A stretch of DNA of 64,000 nt from Bacteroidaceae bacterium. GTDB taxonomy: Bacteria; Bacteroidota; Bacteroidia; Bacteroidales; Bacteroidaceae. The position numbers and the translations under genes were made by a program. The DNA is taken from contig JAFZWK010000044.1 in the NCBI GenBank assembly GCA_017617335.1, positions 1 to 64,000 on the forward strand, given 5' to 3'. Each line of letters begins with the position of its first letter. Position 1 is the stretch's first letter. The notes below the pieces were generated by a model. The model had not been told where the DNA came from and searched no databases. It was given only the letters and a program-made list of their open reading frames with translations. This document shows positions 42,212 through 52,168 of the stretch, in pieces.

Positions 42212-42844
42212 TCAGACCAGCCAATGATTAGGATCCTTGTGCCACTCGTTGAGAACAGGAACCTCGTCATCAGTGATATATCCAATGCGAAGTGCCTCGG
42301 AAACTACTGCCTCGTAATTGGTAAGAGTAATCAAAGGGACATCAGCTTTCTTGAATGCCTCGATGGAAATGGGCAAACCATAGGTGTATGATGCAACCAT
42401 ACCCACAACCTCACAACCATTGTTGCGGATAGCATCCACAGCTTTGAGGCTACTGCCACCCGTACTAATGAGATCCTCAACCACAACAACCTTCATGCCA
42501 GGCTTAAGTTCACCTTCGATGAGATTCTCCAGGCCATGATCCTTTGGTTTGCTGCGGACGTATACAAAAGGAAGGTTGAGAAGATCCGCTACCAAAGTGC
42601 CCTGAGCAATAGCTCCAGTGGCAACACCTGCAATAGCATCCACCTCAGAGAAATTTTCAAGGATGATACGAGCTAACTCCAACTTAACAAAGCTGCGAAG
42701 CTCAGGATAAGAAAGAGTTTTGCGGTTGTCGCAATAGAAAGGACTCTTGAGGCCGCTGGCCCACGTGAAAGGATTGGTTGGCTGCACCTTGATTGCCTTG
42801 ACTTTCAGAAGTTTGTCTGCAAAGATTTTCTCTAAGGTTTTCAT
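42212..42844 (-). CDS. pyrE: orotate phosphoribosyltransferase
   Basis: A 210-residue type I phosphoribosyltransferase converting orotate and PRPP to OMP in pyrimidine synthesis. The PRPP loop VVVVEDLISTGGSS (near 120-133) and the N-terminal TWASGLKSPFYCDNRKTLSY block fix the identity. It has its own TACCTTTG box on the minus strand at 42894-42887, so it can be transcribed apart from recX. Confidence 0.95.
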   Translation of the reverse strand: MKTLEKIFADKLLKVKAIKVQPTNPFTWASGLKSPFYCDNRKTLSYPELRSFVKLELARIILENFSEVDAIAGVATGAIAQGTLVADLLNLPFVYVRSKPKDHGLENLIEGELKPGMKVVVVEDLISTGGSSLKAVDAIRNNGCEVVGMVASYTYGLPISIEAFKKADVPLITLTNYEAVVSEALRIGYITDDEVPVLNEWHKDPNHWLV

Positions 42845-42886
42845 ATGTTTGAATTTAATTTAAAGCGTTGATTCTTTTCTTGGCTG

Positions 42887-42894
42887 CAAAGGTA
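42887..42894 (-). promoter_or_regulatory. -7 box before pyrE
   Basis: TACCTTTG on the minus strand, 43 bases before the ATG of pyrE. The -33 box is unclear. Confidence 0.45.
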
Positions 42895-42916
42895 AGGAAT
42901 TACTTTGTAATTTACC

Positions 42917-43387
42917 CTATTCCAGATTCGAAAAGTCTAATCTTTTAACGATAATTCCCATTTCGAATCCTCGAGACATTAGGTGCTTAACGATTTTTGC
43001 CTTCCGTTGGTATTCATTTCTCTCGTTAGAGAGAGATTGGGATTTCTGTGCAATGACATCATCCATTATGTGAAGATACTCGTCGTCATCAATTTGCTGA
43101 AGACCATGTTGGATGGCATCTTCCTCAAGTCCTTGCATACGCAACATTTGCTGAATCTTAATTCGTCCCCAATGATTGTATCGAAGCTTGTCAAGACAAT
43201 AAGCGCGAGCGAATCTGTAATTGTCAATATATTTCTCATTAATCAGATAATCGATTGCACGATTCACTTCAGAAGGAGAGATACCCCATTTGAGTAATTT
43301 GTTGCGTATCTCGTCAGAAGAATGCTCACCACTACTGCAAAGGGAAGCTGCACGATGGAGTGCTTGTTCATAAGTCAATTCTTTCAT
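42917..43387 (-). CDS. recX: RecX regulatory protein
   Basis: About 156 residues of three-helix repeats that bind RecA filaments and limit RecA activity. Typical blocks are ALHRAASLCSSGEHSSDEIR, YLINEKYIDNYRFARAYCLD and RIKQQM-like segments. The ATG at 43387 overlaps the prmC stop by four bases (ATGA) and is preferred; an ATG at 43399 would add four residues. recA is not in this window. Confidence 0.9.
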   Translation of the reverse strand: MKELTYEQALHRAASLCSSGEHSSDEIRNKLLKWGISPSEVNRAIDYLINEKYIDNYRFARAYCLDKLRYNHWGRIKIQQMLRMQGLEEDAIQHGLQQIDDDEYLHIMDDVIAQKSQSLSNERNEYQRKAKIVKHLMSRGFEMGIIVKRLDFSNLE

Positions 43388-44211
43388 CTCAAAACACATT
43401 TTACAAATCGGGGATTGTCAAACTGATCCTGCCGAAGTTCAACTTCTGTAAAGCCCTTTTCTAAAAGCATATTAACCACTTTATTCCCATATATGCGGTT
43501 TGTCTCGAAAAAGAGCATACCGCAAGGTGATAAATGGGATTGCGCGAAGTTTGCAATTACGCGATAAAATAACAAAGGGTCTTCATCGGGTACAAAAAGA
43601 GCAAGGTGAGGTTCATGAAGTAACACATTATCGTCCATTTCACCCATTTCGTTCTCGCAAATGTAAGGTGGATTGCTGACAATAAGCTTCCACTTCTCGT
43701 TAGTGGGTAATGGATGTAAAATATCTTCGCACATAAAATCAACCTTGGCGTGAAGAGAATTTGCATTTTCTTGAGCAATTTTCAACGCTTCAGTAGAAAT
43801 GTCCATAGCTGTGACAGGAAATCCCTCTAGGGCTAACGTGATGGCAATGCATCCACTGCCTGTCCCTACATCCAACAATCGATAAGAGGAACGGCATTTG
43901 GGGGACACAATCTCCAAAATCCACTTCACCAATTCTGCTGTTTCAGGACGAGGTATGAGCACATTTGGTGTCACACGGAAAATATGACCCAAAAACTCTG
44001 TTTGCCCCAAAATATACTGCACAGGTTCTTTTTGAATCAATCTTTGGATAATATTTTCCAACTCTTTGCTGTCATTTGCCGATAAAAGTGTATCTTTGCC
44101 TAGCATCAAATCGGTTTGAGAGAGGCCAAAACGCATTTCCATCACCATTCGATAGAGTGCTCGAGCCTCACCTGGCGGATATATTTGCTGCAATTGCTGG
44201 ACGTGATTCAT
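43384..44211 (-). CDS. prmC: peptide chain release factor N5-glutamine methyltransferase
   Basis: A 275-residue S-adenosylmethionine-dependent enzyme that methylates the glutamine of the GGQ motif in release factors, such as the RF2 encoded 28 kb away. The methyltransferase motif I LLDVGTGSGCIAITLAL (near 113-129) and the catalytic NPPY (SNPPYICENE, near 180) are clear. TATCTTTG at 44224-44217 lies so close to the ATG that the transcript may be leaderless. Divergent from ribD. Confidence 0.95.
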   Translation of the reverse strand: MNHVQQLQQIYPPGEARALYRMVMEMRFGLSQTDLMLGKDTLLSANDSKELENIIQRLIQKEPVQYILGQTEFLGHIFRVTPNVLIPRPETAELVKWILEIVSPKCRSSYRLLDVGTGSGCIAITLALEGFPVTAMDISTEALKIAQENANSLHAKVDFMCEDILHPLPTNEKWKLIVSNPPYICENEMGEMDDNVLLHEPHLALFVPDEDPLLFYRVIANFAQSHLSPCGMLFFETNRIYGNKVVNMLLEKGFTEVELRQDQFDNPRFVKCVLR

Positions 44212-44266
44212 GACAGCAAAGATACGAATTTAAGTGGAAATAGGAAACAGAACCAACAAAGAAAAG

Positions 44267-45256
44267 ATGGATTTCGACATAAAATACATGGAGCGCTGCA
44301 TCCAACTGGCTCGTTGCGGAGAATTTGGTGCCGCTCCAAATCCGATGGTTGGAGCTGTTATTGTACACAAGGGAAGAATCATTGGCGAGGGTTACCATCA
44401 TCATTGTGGAGGACCTCATGCCGAAGTGAATGCCATTCGTAGTGTGAAACAGCCAGAGTTGCTGCCTGAAAGCATACTCTACGTGAGTTTAGAACCTTGT
44501 GCCCACTATGGCAAGACGCCACCTTGTGCTGATTTGATCATAGAGAACAGAATTCCTCGAATAGTGGTGGGAACCTTGGACCCTTTCGCAAAGGTAAACG
44601 GATTGGGAATCAAGAGATTGAGAGAAGCCGGAGCTGAAGTGACAGTAGGGGTGATGGAGAAAGAATGCTTGGCCTTGAACGAACGCTTTATCACGTTCCT
44701 CCAGAAGAGACGTCCTTGGATCTTGTTGAAGTGGGCACAATCCCAAGATGGATTCATCGCACAAGAAGATGGGACTTCTGTATCCTTCTCCACTCCTGAA
44801 ACGCAAGTGCTGGTGCACCGATTACGTGCCTACAGCAAAGCCATCATGATAGGTACGCGGACTTCACTGGTTGACAATCCAAAGTTGACAGCACGACTTT
44901 GGCCTGGTCCTAATCCGCTGAGGGTAACCATCGACCGTCGTAACATCCTGCCTGACGATTTAAATATCAAAAAAACTGAGGCAGAGACAGTTATCTATCA
45001 AACTGGGGATTTAAGGGAAATCCTAAGTGACCTGCATCAACGAAACGTCCAGTCACTGATGGTGGAAGGCGGAAGGCAGTTGCTCCAATCATTTATGGAC
45101 GAAGGGTTGTGGGATAAAATCCGTGTTGAAACTTCTCCGATAATGCTGAAGAAAGGAATCTGCGCTCCCCAACTTCCAGAAACTAACGTTACCGAAGAAA
45201 TAGAAATTGATGGAAACAACATTCAAATCCTGCGTCCTTTGTCTTTTGAATGTTAA
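44267..45256 (+). CDS. ribD: riboflavin biosynthesis bifunctional deaminase/reductase
   Basis: 329 residues from the ATG at 44267; the frame begins 33 bases earlier. The N-terminal deaminase shows APNPMVGAVIV, the zinc and catalytic motif HAEVNAI, and EPCAHYGKTPPCADLI. The C-terminal reductase shows MIGTRTSLVDNPKL and VEGGRQLLQSF. The enzyme deaminates and then reduces the pyrimidine intermediate of riboflavin synthesis. No FMN riboswitch is recognisable upstream. Confidence 0.95.
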   Translation: MDFDIKYMERCIQLARCGEFGAAPNPMVGAVIVHKGRIIGEGYHHHCGGPHAEVNAIRSVKQPELLPESILYVSLEPCAHYGKTPPCADLIIENRIPRIVVGTLDPFAKVNGLGIKRLREAGAEVTVGVMEKECLALNERFITFLQKRRPWILLKWAQSQDGFIAQEDGTSVSFSTPETQVLVHRLRAYSKAIMIGTRTSLVDNPKLTARLWPGPNPLRVTIDRRNILPDDLNIKKTEAETVIYQTGDLREILSDLHQRNVQSLMVEGGRQLLQSFMDEGLWDKIRVETSPIMLKKGICAPQLPETNVTEEIEIDGNNIQILRPLSFEC

Positions 45257-45450
45257 TCAAAATGAAATGAATTATAACGAAACTTTCGAAAACGTAAAAA
45301 AGAACATAAAATGGAGTCTTATTAGAAATAAAACACTAATTTTACTTAATTCGAGTCTATATTATGCCTGTAAGTCAAATATTGTCTGTATTTTTGTAAA
45401 CTCAAAGCAAAAGTAGGAGTGTATACATTAAAAAGTATGACCATAATCTG

Positions 45451-46830
45451 ATGAGAAAATCTCTATATCTGTTATTCTTCATGCCGCTTCTCTTGTTAAG
45501 TTCTTGCTGGAAGGATGATGAGGAGACGGTGCAGGATAATTATTGCTATATCTCTTCGGTAACGTTAGGAACTATTAAACGTGCAATTCACACGACTGAC
45601 AGCATAGGAAACGACAGTATCTACTATACGACTTTTACGGCCAGTTCGTATAGGATGACCGTAGATCAAAGGGCTCAGACCATCGAGAACCGCGATTCGA
45701 TTCTGTATGGTGCTGTTGTTTCATCTGTGTTGGCCACCATTACTTACGAAGGTGCCACTTTACATTGGAGACCTGTTGATGAGCCAGATACAGAATGGAC
45801 TTTATATGATAGTTCGGACAGTTTGGACCTAAGAAAACCTTTGCATCTGTTAGTTTATGCTAACGACGCACAAAGTTACCGCCTTTATACGCTGAAATTA
45901 AACGTACACCAGCAAGAAGGTGATTCTCTTTATTGGAATCATGTCGACGAAGAGACGACTGTATTTTCTAATATGAGTGAAATGCGGGCTACCATGAACA
46001 AAGGGATGTTGAAAGTGCTGGGACAAACTCCTGATGGCATCCAAGTGGCAACACGTTCAGGAATTGCCTCCACTGGCAAATGGACCCTTGCAGCTACCAA
46101 TTTACCTGAGACGACGATTGTGAGCACCTTGCATCAATTGGGCGATAATCTATATGTGTCTTCCAGTGAAGGGACTATCTATATGAGTAATGATGCTATC
46201 ACATGGACTCAACTAGGGCAAAACATTCCAACTCTGACTTTGCTGGCAGTGAGTGCTAATTTCTATTATGCACTGATTGAAGGACTGCTATATAGCTCAC
46301 CGAATGCTGTTGACTGGACTATGGAATCTCTGGATAGTAGTTCGGAATACCTTCCTGGCAGTTTGATATACAGTAGAGTTTATGATCAAGACAATGGCAA
46401 TCATAGAATACTGATTTGTGGGAATCGAGACGTGGAGACAGACACTACTGCTGTAGTATGGAGTAAGGTTTGGTATGATGACATGAAAGAAGAAGGAACA
46501 GAATGGACTTATTATACCCAGACCCCTGAGAATCCCTATGCTTGTCCCTGTCTTAAATATCTGACCATCATCCCGTATGATGATAGAATGATAGCCATCG
46601 GAGGCGACCCTGTGAACGGAGGTACCCACAAAGCGATGGATCATTTGTATATAAGCAACGATCACGGTGTTACATGGAAGGCAGACAGTGAACTGCACCT
46701 GCCTTATGAACTGTTGGGAGTCAGCGGACCTCTCACAGCTGCCGTGGATGACAATAACTTTATTTGGATCATAGCCAATCAACAAGTATGGCGAGGACGC
46801 TTAAACAGACTCGGCTTCGTACGCCAGTAA
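45451..46830 (+). CDS. DUF6242-like lipoprotein with beta-propeller-like region
   Basis: A 459-residue lipoprotein (lipobox LLLLSSC). The N-terminal part (about 25-150) reads like the DUF6242 domain, with a YRLYTLKLNVH ending. The C-terminal part has propeller-like blades with SNDAITWTQL and SNDHGVTWKA motifs, similar to Asp boxes. It probably sits on the outer membrane. It overlaps the next gene by 43 bases and heads an envelope-biogenesis run. Function unknown. Confidence 0.78.
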   Translation: MRKSLYLLFFMPLLLLSSCWKDDEETVQDNYCYISSVTLGTIKRAIHTTDSIGNDSIYYTTFTASSYRMTVDQRAQTIENRDSILYGAVVSSVLATITYEGATLHWRPVDEPDTEWTLYDSSDSLDLRKPLHLLVYANDAQSYRLYTLKLNVHQQEGDSLYWNHVDEETTVFSNMSEMRATMNKGMLKVLGQTPDGIQVATRSGIASTGKWTLAATNLPETTIVSTLHQLGDNLYVSSSEGTIYMSNDAITWTQLGQNIPTLTLLAVSANFYYALIEGLLYSSPNAVDWTMESLDSSSEYLPGSLIYSRVYDQDNGNHRILICGNRDVETDTTAVVWSKVWYDDMKEEGTEWTYYTQTPENPYACPCLKYLTIIPYDDRMIAIGGDPVNGGTHKAMDHLYISNDHGVTWKADSELHLPYELLGVSGPLTAAVDDNNFIWIIANQQVWRGRLNRLGFVRQ

Positions 46831-47540
46831 TCGTCATTCTATTCTGCCTTACTGCCACAATACGGGCACAAAGTGGAGATGATGTTGAGTATCAGATGGA
46901 ATTGGGTGGTGGACTAGGAACCAGTTTCTACATGGGCGATGCGAATGGAACACCCTTTGCTCACATGAGTGGTATGGGAAGTATCATTGCCCGTAAGATA
47001 TTCAATCCTCGCATGATGCTGAAAGGCAATTTGGCATTGGGTCATATAAGTGGGAATAGCCAAGGCTATTTCATTCCCACAGATGCAACCAGCGAGACGC
47101 CAGAGGGTGGAATACCCACAACCGTATCATTCAGCAGGAATGTAATAGACTTCGGCGCCCAGTTTGAAATGAACTTCTGGGGATATACTATGAACAGCGG
47201 TTATAGTGAAAACAGCCGATTTACGCCCTATGCATTAGCAGGCGTGGGATTCACAGTAGCCCCAGGAGGTGCAGGAACCCAATTTGCCTTGAATTTACCT
47301 GTTGGGGTGGGCGTAAAGTTCAAGTTGCGTCCTCGTGTGAATATTGGTATGGAATGGACCATGCGATTCACTACAAGCGATGCCTTGGATGCCAGCAGTA
47401 AAGAAACAAGCCAACTGATCCATCCGTATGGCATAAAAAGTATAGGTTTCAAAAATAAAGACTGTTATTCTTTCATGATGGTGTTTCTGACCTACGATTT
47501 GTGTCCTAAGTGTAAGGAATGTCACAACAATGATGATTAA
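46788..47540 (+). CDS. DUF6089-like outer-membrane barrel protein
   Basis: 250 residues from the ATG at 46788, inside the end of the previous gene; the frame alone would reach a TTG at 46764. A signal peptide (PVIVILFCLTATIRAQ) is followed by beta strands of a DUF6089/OmpA-like barrel (YQMELGGGLGTSFYMGDANG, NVIDFGAQFEMNFWGY and RVNIGMEWTMRFTTSD). The protein is commonly placed before uppS in Bacteroidetes, as here. Function unknown. The end CPKCKECHNNDD has a cluster of cysteines. Confidence 0.82.
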   Translation: MARTLKQTRLRTPVIVILFCLTATIRAQSGDDVEYQMELGGGLGTSFYMGDANGTPFAHMSGMGSIIARKIFNPRMMLKGNLALGHISGNSQGYFIPTDATSETPEGGIPTTVSFSRNVIDFGAQFEMNFWGYTMNSGYSENSRFTPYALAGVGFTVAPGGAGTQFALNLPVGVGVKFKLRPRVNIGMEWTMRFTTSDALDASSKETSQLIHPYGIKSIGFKNKDCYSFMMVFLTYDLCPKCKECHNNDD

Positions 47541-47564
47541 GAAAAAATATAGAAGGAAAAAGAA

Positions 47565-48311
47565 ATGAATTTAGATACTCAAAATATACCGACCCACATT
47601 GCCATCATTATGGATGGAAATGGACGATGGGCTCAAGCCAGAGGATTGGCACGTTCTGCAGGTCACGTAAAAGGTGTAGAGACGGTAAAGCGTATTATAG
47701 AGATAAGCGGTCACTTAGGTGTGAAATACCTTACGCTTTATACTTTCTCGACCGAGAATTGGAATCGTCCGGTAGAGGAAGTCGAGGCCTTAATGAAGCT
47801 TTTTGTCGATGAACTTGAAGACGATGTCTTTATGGAAAACGACATGCAATTCCGCGTAATTGGCGACACCGAACGTTTGCCTGAGAGCGTGAAAAGGCGT
47901 ATGAACGAATGCATGGATAAAACCCGCAACAACAAAACCTTGATAGTAACCTGTGCTTTAAGCTATAGCAGTCGTTGGGAGATTACTGAGGTGGCAAAAC
48001 AAATTGCCCAGGATGCTATTGAAAAGAAAGTAAGGCCTGAGGATATCAATGAAGCATATATTTCCAGCCACCTGCAGACCAACTTTCTGCCAGATCCTGA
48101 CCTACTCATTCGTACGGGTGGTGAATTAAGAATTAGCAATTACTTGCTTTGGCAATGTGCTTACAGTGAATTCTATTTTTGCGATACCTTCTGGCCAGAC
48201 TTTGGTGAAGAGGACTTGCACAAAGCCATCGAATCTTATCAAAAACGCCAACGCAGATTTGGCAAGACAGAGGACCAAGTAGAGAATCAACAGAAAGCCG
48301 AAAAGAAATAA
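47565..48311 (+). CDS. uppS: isoprenyl transferase (undecaprenyl diphosphate synthase)
   Basis: A 248-residue cis-prenyltransferase that makes the C55 lipid carrier for peptidoglycan and O-antigen. The catalytic motif [13 protein letters not shown] (about 14-26), [22 protein letters not shown] and [15 protein letters not shown] are intact. It lies 24 bases after the barrel protein and 26 bases before bamA. Confidence 0.96.
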   Translation: MNLDTQNIPTHIAIIMDGNGRWAQARGLARSAGHVKGVETVKRIIEISGHLGVKYLTLYTFSTENWNRPVEEVEALMKLFVDELEDDVFMENDMQFRVIGDTERLPESVKRRMNECMDKTRNNKTLIVTCALSYSSRWEITEVAKQIAQDAIEKKVRPEDINEAYISSHLQTNFLPDPDLLIRTGGELRISNYLLWQCAYSEFYFCDTFWPDFGEEDLHKAIESYQKRQRRFGKTEDQVENQQKAEKK

Positions 48312-48337
48312 GTCGGAATTATACAAAATATCGACCA

Positions 48338-50965
48338 ATGATAAAAAGGTTTTTTTACCTTATATTTATATTGTTTGTAGCACAAGCCCTGACGGCTCAA
48401 CTTGTCAATAGGGAAATTAATCCCGTGATTGACTATACCCGTACACCGAGGACCTACTATATAGGGAATATCACAGTGGATGGGGTAAAGAACTATGATG
48501 AGTTTTTACTGATAGGACTGAGTGGCTTGACTTTGGGTGAGCCAGTAACCATTCCAGGTGAGGACATTACAAAAGCAGTTAAGCGTTATTGGAAGAATGG
48601 ACTTTTCAGCAACGTAGCTATAAGCGTGGATAGTCTGGTAGGGGACTCCGCTTATTTGCATATTCAACTGACGCAACGTCCGCGTATCTCTCAGATCAAC
48701 TACAACGGAATGAAGAAAGGTGAAAAAGATGATTTGACGGAAAAACTGGGATTAGTAAAAGAAAATCAACTGACACCTAATATGATTGACCGCGCCAAGA
48801 TATTGGCTAAGAGATATTTTGACGATAAAGGATATAAGAATGCTGAGATTAACATACTTTCGCATGATGACCCTTCCGCTCCTGATAAGATCATTGTGGA
48901 TGTAAATGTACAGAAGAAGGATAAGGTAAAGATCAATAGCATTAACATTGCTGGCAATGAAGCCTTGGAAACCAAGAAGATAAAAGGAACTCTAATAAAG
49001 AAGGGCGTATTGAAGAAAATCCATGAAAAAGGCACAATGGCCAGCTGGTTCCGTTCAAAGAAATTCATTGATAGCAAGTATAAGGAAGCCAAGGACAACT
49101 TGATTGCTAAATATGCCGAACTTGGTTATCGTGACGCCATCATAGCAGAAGATAGCGTAGTACCCCATGATGACAAGACTGTGGATGTTTTCATCAAGGT
49201 GGAAGAAGGACAAAAATACTATGTCCGTAACATCGAATGGGTAGGAAATACACTTTATCCAACTGATGCTCTCAGCCAAATTCTACGCATAAAAAAAGGC
49301 GATGTCTATAACCAAAAATTATTGGATGAGCGAACTACCAGCGATGATGATGCTATCGGAAACCTTTATTATAACAACGGTTATGTGTTCTATCGTTTGG
49401 ATCCTGTAGAAGTGAACATTGTGGAAGACTCTGTGGATCTGGAGATGCGGATTACTGAAGGTCCTCAAGCTCATATCAGTCGTGTCAAGATTACAGGTAA
49501 TGACCGTGTGTATGAGAATGTTGTACGCCGTGAATTGCGTAACAAGCCAGGAGATCTCTTTTCAAAGGATGCTTTAGAGCGTTCATATCGTGAGATTGCC
49601 TCGTTAGGGCATTTCGATGCGGAAAACATTGATTATAAGGTCGAACCCGATCCAACAAATGGAACTGTAGATTTACGTTGGGGACTGACTAGTAAAAGCA
49701 ATGACCAAGTCGAATTCTCGCTTGGTTATGGACAAACAGGTGTTATTGGTAAAATAGGTTTGAAGTTCAGCAACTTCTGTATGGCCAACTTATTCAATAA
49801 AGATGGCTTACGTCGTGGCATATTGCCTCAAGGTAATGGTGAGACTTTCAGTATCAGCGGTCAGACAAATGGCCGATATTATCAGGCCTATAGCCTAAGC
49901 TATATGAATCCATGGTTTGGCGGCAAGCGTCCCAATACGCTAAACGTAAGTGCTTTCTTCTCTAAACAGACTGACGTGAGCGACAACTACTATAACTCTG
50001 CTTACTATAACAGTTACTATAATAGTTACCTTTATGGTTACGGCACTAATGGCTACAACTATTATGAGAATTATTATGATCCTGACAAGTTTGTGAAGAT
50101 TATGGGCATCTCTTTGGGGTGGGGAAAACGTTTACGTTGGCCTGATGACTACTTTTATCTAAGTGCTGATTTGAGTTACACACGCTATATGTTGAAGGAT
50201 TGGCAATATTTCTTGATAGCTAATGGTAACTGCAACAATATCAGTCTGAACATGAACTTAAGCAGAAATAGTACTGACAATCAGATTTATCCTCGTCGAG
50301 GTTCAGACTTCTCGTTCACTGTCAGTGTGACTCCTCCTTACAGTCTTTTCGACAACAAAGACTATAAAAATCTTGCAACCAATTACTATTCCAGCACTTA
50401 CACTAAGGAGTTGCAAGAAAAATACCGTTGGATAGAATACCATAAATGGAAGTTTAAGAGCCGTACATATACAGCTTTGTCCAGCAGCAATAAGTGCTTT
50501 GTACTGATGACCCGTGTGGAATTCGGTATTTTAGGTTCTTATAATTCTCACAAGCGTTCACCCTTTGAGACTTTCTTTGTGGGAGGTGATGGAATGTCGG
50601 GTTATACCAGTACGTATGCTACTGAGACTATTGGCCTTCGTGGTTATGATAATGGTTCTCTTACTCCCCAAGGATACAGTGGTTATGCTTATGATCGATT
50701 TACGGTAGAGTTGCGTTATCCCTTCATGTTAGGAGCCAGTACCAACATTTATGGTCTTGTTTTTGCTGAAGGTGGTAATGCATGGAATCAAGTCAAGAAA
50801 TTCAACCCATTCGACATGAAGCGTTCACTTGGTGCTGGTGTTCGTATCTTCTTGCCGATGGTTGGTCTGCTTGGTATTGACTGGGCTTATGGTTTTGACA
50901 ATGTCTTGGGTAAAAAGACTTATGCAGGTAGCCATTTCCATTTCATCTTAGGTCAGGAATTCTAA
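48338..50965 (+). CDS. bamA: outer-membrane protein assembly factor BamA
   Basis: An 875-residue Omp85 protein with a signal peptide (FYLIFILFVAQALTA). Five POTRA domains span about 40-450 (for example YYIGNITVDGVKNYDEFLL and YYVRNIEWVGNTLYPTDALS). A 16-strand barrel follows to a terminal phenylalanine (FHFILGQEF). It inserts beta-barrel proteins into the outer membrane. Residues about 547-582 are an unusual tyrosine- and asparagine-rich loop (repeats of YYNSxYYNSY) that would face outside. Three Skp-type chaperones follow. Confidence 0.95.
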   Translation: MIKRFFYLIFILFVAQALTAQLVNREINPVIDYTRTPRTYYIGNITVDGVKNYDEFLLIGLSGLTLGEPVTIPGEDITKAVKRYWKNGLFSNVAISVDSLVGDSAYLHIQLTQRPRISQINYNGMKKGEKDDLTEKLGLVKENQLTPNMIDRAKILAKRYFDDKGYKNAEINILSHDDPSAPDKIIVDVNVQKKDKVKINSINIAGNEALETKKIKGTLIKKGVLKKIHEKGTMASWFRSKKFIDSKYKEAKDNLIAKYAELGYRDAIIAEDSVVPHDDKTVDVFIKVEEGQKYYVRNIEWVGNTLYPTDALSQILRIKKGDVYNQKLLDERTTSDDDAIGNLYYNNGYVFYRLDPVEVNIVEDSVDLEMRITEGPQAHISRVKITGNDRVYENVVRRELRNKPGDLFSKDALERSYREIASLGHFDAENIDYKVEPDPTNGTVDLRWGLTSKSNDQVEFSLGYGQTGVIGKIGLKFSNFCMANLFNKDGLRRGILPQGNGETFSISGQTNGRYYQAYSLSYMNPWFGGKRPNTLNVSAFFSKQTDVSDNYYNSAYYNSYYNSYLYGYGTNGYNYYENYYDPDKFVKIMGISLGWGKRLRWPDDYFYLSADLSYTRYMLKDWQYFLIANGNCNNISLNMNLSRNSTDNQIYPRRGSDFSFTVSVTPPYSLFDNKDYKNLATNYYSSTYTKELQEKYRWIEYHKWKFKSRTYTALSSSNKCFVLMTRVEFGILGSYNSHKRSPFETFFVGGDGMSGYTSTYATETIGLRGYDNGSLTPQGYSGYAYDRFTVELRYPFMLGASTNIYGLVFAEGGNAWNQVKKFNPFDMKRSLGAGVRIFLPMVGLLGIDWAYGFDNVLGKKTYAGSHFHFILGQEF

Positions 50966-51018
50966 TGAAAGAGAGTTAAATAAAATTATGTTGAACATAA
51001 AAGAAGAATGTTAGAGAT

Positions 51019-51531
51019 ATGAAAAAACTTTTAATGATTTTATTGGTTCTAGTCAGTGTAGATGCAATGGCTCAGAAATTCGCTTTGGTTGACATGGAAT
51101 ACATTCTTAAAAATGTACCTGCATACGAGCGTGCAAACGAACAGTTGAACCAAGTCAGCAAAAAATGGCAAGCAGAGGTTGATGCTCTCACCACAGAGGC
51201 TCAGACTCTTTATAAGAATTACCAGTCAGAGGCGGTCTTCTTGAGTGAGGAACAAAAAACAAAATCGGAAGAGAGCATCATAGCAAAAGAAAAAGAAGCT
51301 GCTGAACTGAAAAAGAAATACTTTGGTCCAGAGGGTGAACTCTATAAGAAGCGTGAAAGCTTGATGGCCCCCATTCAAGATGAGATCTACAACGCAGTGA
51401 AGGAAATCTCCGACCAAAAGGGATATAGTCTGGTTTTGGATCGTGCCAGTGATTCTGGAATCATCTTTGCCAGTCCGAAGATTGATATATCGAATGAAGT
51501 ATTGGCCAAATTAGGTTATGCTAACAACTAA
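51019..51531 (+). CDS. OmpH/Skp-family periplasmic chaperone, copy 1
   Basis: A 170-residue exported coiled-coil protein. The signal peptide (LMILLVLVSVDAMAQ) is followed by KFALVDMEYILKNVPAYERA, the typical Skp start. A long charged helix pair follows, then a C-terminal strand (GYSLVLDRASDSGIIFASPK). It holds unfolded barrel proteins on the way to BamA, encoded 53 bases upstream. Confidence 0.9.
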   Translation: MKKLLMILLVLVSVDAMAQKFALVDMEYILKNVPAYERANEQLNQVSKKWQAEVDALTTEAQTLYKNYQSEAVFLSEEQKTKSEESIIAKEKEAAELKKKYFGPEGELYKKRESLMAPIQDEIYNAVKEISDQKGYSLVLDRASDSGIIFASPKIDISNEVLAKLGYANN

Positions 51532-51576
51532 GAGAACGAACAAACAACGATAAGAACAAATTACAATTAATTGAAA

Positions 51577-52077
51577 ATGATGAAAAAAATTTTGATTGCC
51601 ATCCTGATGATGGCACCTATGAGTTTGATGGCACAAAAGTTTGCACATTTCAATAGTGCAGATATTATTCCCAACATGAAGGAATATACAGATGCTCAGG
51701 CTGAGATTCAAAAAATGGCAGAGCAGTATGATGCTGATTTGAAATTGATGCAAGATGAACTACAAAAGAAAAGTGACGAATATCAAAAGGAACAGGCTAA
51801 CCTGTTAGACAATGTAAAGCAGCGTCGTGAACAAGAGCTTCAAGATTTGTACCAGCGTATGCAGCAGTCTTATCAAGATAACCAGAACGCTTTGCAGAAG
51901 GCTCAACAGGATAAGTTGGGCGCCATTCAGGAGAAGGTGATGGCTGCTGTGAAGAAGGTAGGTGAAGCAGGTGGTTTTGTTTATGTAGTTGACACCAGCA
52001 CTGGCGCTATTCCTTTTATTAACACCACTTTGAGTACTGATGTAACTGACCAGATTAAGAAAGAGGTCGGTTTGTAA
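51577..52077 (+). CDS. OmpH/Skp-family periplasmic chaperone, copy 2
   Basis: 166 residues from the ATG at 51577 (another ATG follows immediately). The signal peptide ends at MAPMSLMAQ, then KFAHFNSADIIPNMKEYTDA starts the Skp domain. The helix is rich in glutamine (about 50-120), and the end GGFVYVVDTSTGAIPFINTT is conserved with copies 1 and 3. A strong hairpin with a T-run follows the stop. Confidence 0.9.
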   Translation: MMKKILIAILMMAPMSLMAQKFAHFNSADIIPNMKEYTDAQAEIQKMAEQYDADLKLMQDELQKKSDEYQKEQANLLDNVKQRREQELQDLYQRMQQSYQDNQNALQKAQQDKLGAIQEKVMAAVKKVGEAGGFVYVVDTSTGAIPFINTTLSTDVTDQIKKEVGL

Positions 52078-52088
52078 TAATCTTTTGA

Positions 52089-52135
52089 TAACGATGGCGC
52101 AGGTACAAAAAGAGCCTGCATCATCGTTATTTTTT
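52089..52135 (+). terminator. intrinsic terminator or attenuator inside the Skp cluster
   Basis: TAACGATG (52089-52096) pairs with CATCGTTA (52122-52129), and GCAGG (52099-52103) with CCTGC (52115-52119), with a 2x2 internal loop, then TTTTTT. It lies between copies 2 and 3 and should lower expression of copy 3 and murI. Confidence 0.9.
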
Positions 52136-52168
52136 ATTTAAAACTCAAACATTCAAAGTCAGAAAACA

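Noticed and set aside
45270..45416. Short plus-strand frame after ribD
   Set aside because: AT-rich, no recognisable features, no ribosome binding site; it only reflects low stop density on that frame.
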